Position numbers and translations under genes: made by a program. A DNA stretch of 5,702 bases from Thermoplasmata archaeon (GTDB lineage: Bacteria; Actinomycetota; Acidimicrobiia; Acidimicrobiales; Acidimicrobiaceae): the NCBI GenBank assembly GCA_021836665.1, contig JAKBHQ010000060.1:1-5702 (forward strand), in the 5' to 3' direction. Positions 5,352 to 5,702 of this stretch are shown here, piece by piece (the first letter of the stretch is position 1; every line of letters starts with the position of its first letter). The notes below the pieces were generated by a model. That model was not told the DNA's origin. It ran no database searches and saw only the letters and a program-made list of their open reading frames with translations.

Positions 5352-5702
5352 ATGGATTTGGACCGGCGCTCTCTGTTCAGCGGTGCCTTGAGACATCGCG
5401 GGTCGCAGCAAAACGAGAGTGAACAGCTCGCACTGAAACAGAAGTATCAGGAAAGACTCAAGGAGGTAGAGGCGATGGAACCGCTGAGCGGGCTTTCGCT
5501 GCCTGCACTTCTGGTTGAGCATCGCTTAAGCCGCCGCAATTTTATGATGTGGGCTTCAGCGATGACCGCCGCTTTGATGTTGCCGCCAGTGTTCGAAAAG
5601 CAAGTGGCAGAGGCTGCAACTTTGCTCAATCGTGTTCCCGTAATTTGGATTGAGGGGCAAGACTGCGCCGGAAACTCTGAGGCATTTATTCGGTCTGCCG
5701 GT
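5352..5702 (+). CDS. [NiFe]-hydrogenase small subunit, N-terminal part (runs off window)
   Basis: The first 117 codons of a uptake-type (group 1-like) [NiFe]-hydrogenase small subunit, the FeS electron-relay partner of the catalytic large subunit. Residues 60-79 form a Tat signal, SRRNFMMWASAMTAALMLPP, with a likely cleavage near AEA-A (86-89), so the folded heterodimer would be exported with cofactors inserted. The mature start RVPVIWIEGQDCAGNSEAFIRSA (94-116) is the conserved small-subunit opening that provides proximal-cluster ligands. Cys105 is present, but the second cysteine of the usual CxxC (as in ECTGCTE or ECTCCSE) is Asn108 (codon AAC). About 59 residues precede the Tat motif, longer than in typical HyaA or HoxK proteins, and start with another twin-arginine motif (DRRSLFSGAL, 4-13) without a hydrophobic stretch. 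Start: ATG at 5352 with GAGG at 5341-5344, 7 bases upstream. The large subunit should lie beyond the right edge. Confidence 0.93.
   Translation, partial: MDLDRRSLFSGALRHRGSQQNESEQLALKQKYQERLKEVEAMEPLSGLSLPALLVEHRLSRRNFMMWASAMTAALMLPPVFEKQVAEAATLLNRVPVIWIEGQDCAGNSEAFIRSAG

Overview
The window reads as chromosomal DNA of a bacterium with intermediate GC content, most likely an actinomycete-type organism. This is an inference from the HxlR regulator with a cysteine-rich tail, a probable leaderless promoter, and the sequence style of the hydrogenase small subunit. An acidophilic Acidimicrobiia-like host would fit, but that is a guess.

Layout. Positions 1-1271 are a decayed region without an intact gene. 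It contains the recognisable 3' end of an IS1634-type transposase (202-528) with an in-frame TGA, followed by about 740 bases of unassigned sequence. Positions 1272-2693 (minus) encode a 14-TM DHA2-type MFS exporter. Diverging from it is an HxlR-family regulator (2747-3286, plus). The 53 bases between the two starts hold a TATAAT box 7 bases from the exporter ATG and alternating CTATT/AATAG half-sites, a compact candidate autoregulated switch. A 17-bp perfect tandem duplication in the regulator's 3' end changes its C-terminal reading frame. Positions 3341-4519 (minus) encode a polytopic membrane protein resembling GT-C glycosyltransferases. It converges on the regulator and probably uses a TTG start preceded by AGGAGGG.

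After a 467-base AT-rich interval (4538-5004) with two perfect 8-bp inverted repeats, a [NiFe]-hydrogenase operon begins. It opens with hypA (nickel metallochaperone), followed after 2 bases by the Tat-targeted hydrogenase small subunit, which runs off the window. The small subunit is the most notable item. Its first cluster motif reads C-A-G-N instead of C-x-x-C, so a canonical cysteine ligand of the proximal FeS cluster is replaced by Asn, and its N-terminus is unusually long with a second twin-arginine motif.

How the genes work together: HypA would deliver nickel to the large subunit (presumably downstream) and the small subunit would carry the electron-relay clusters. The exporter/regulator pair is a separate inducible efflux module. 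The GT-C-like protein has no visible functional link to either. I see no CRISPR array, tRNA, rRNA or wholly new system.
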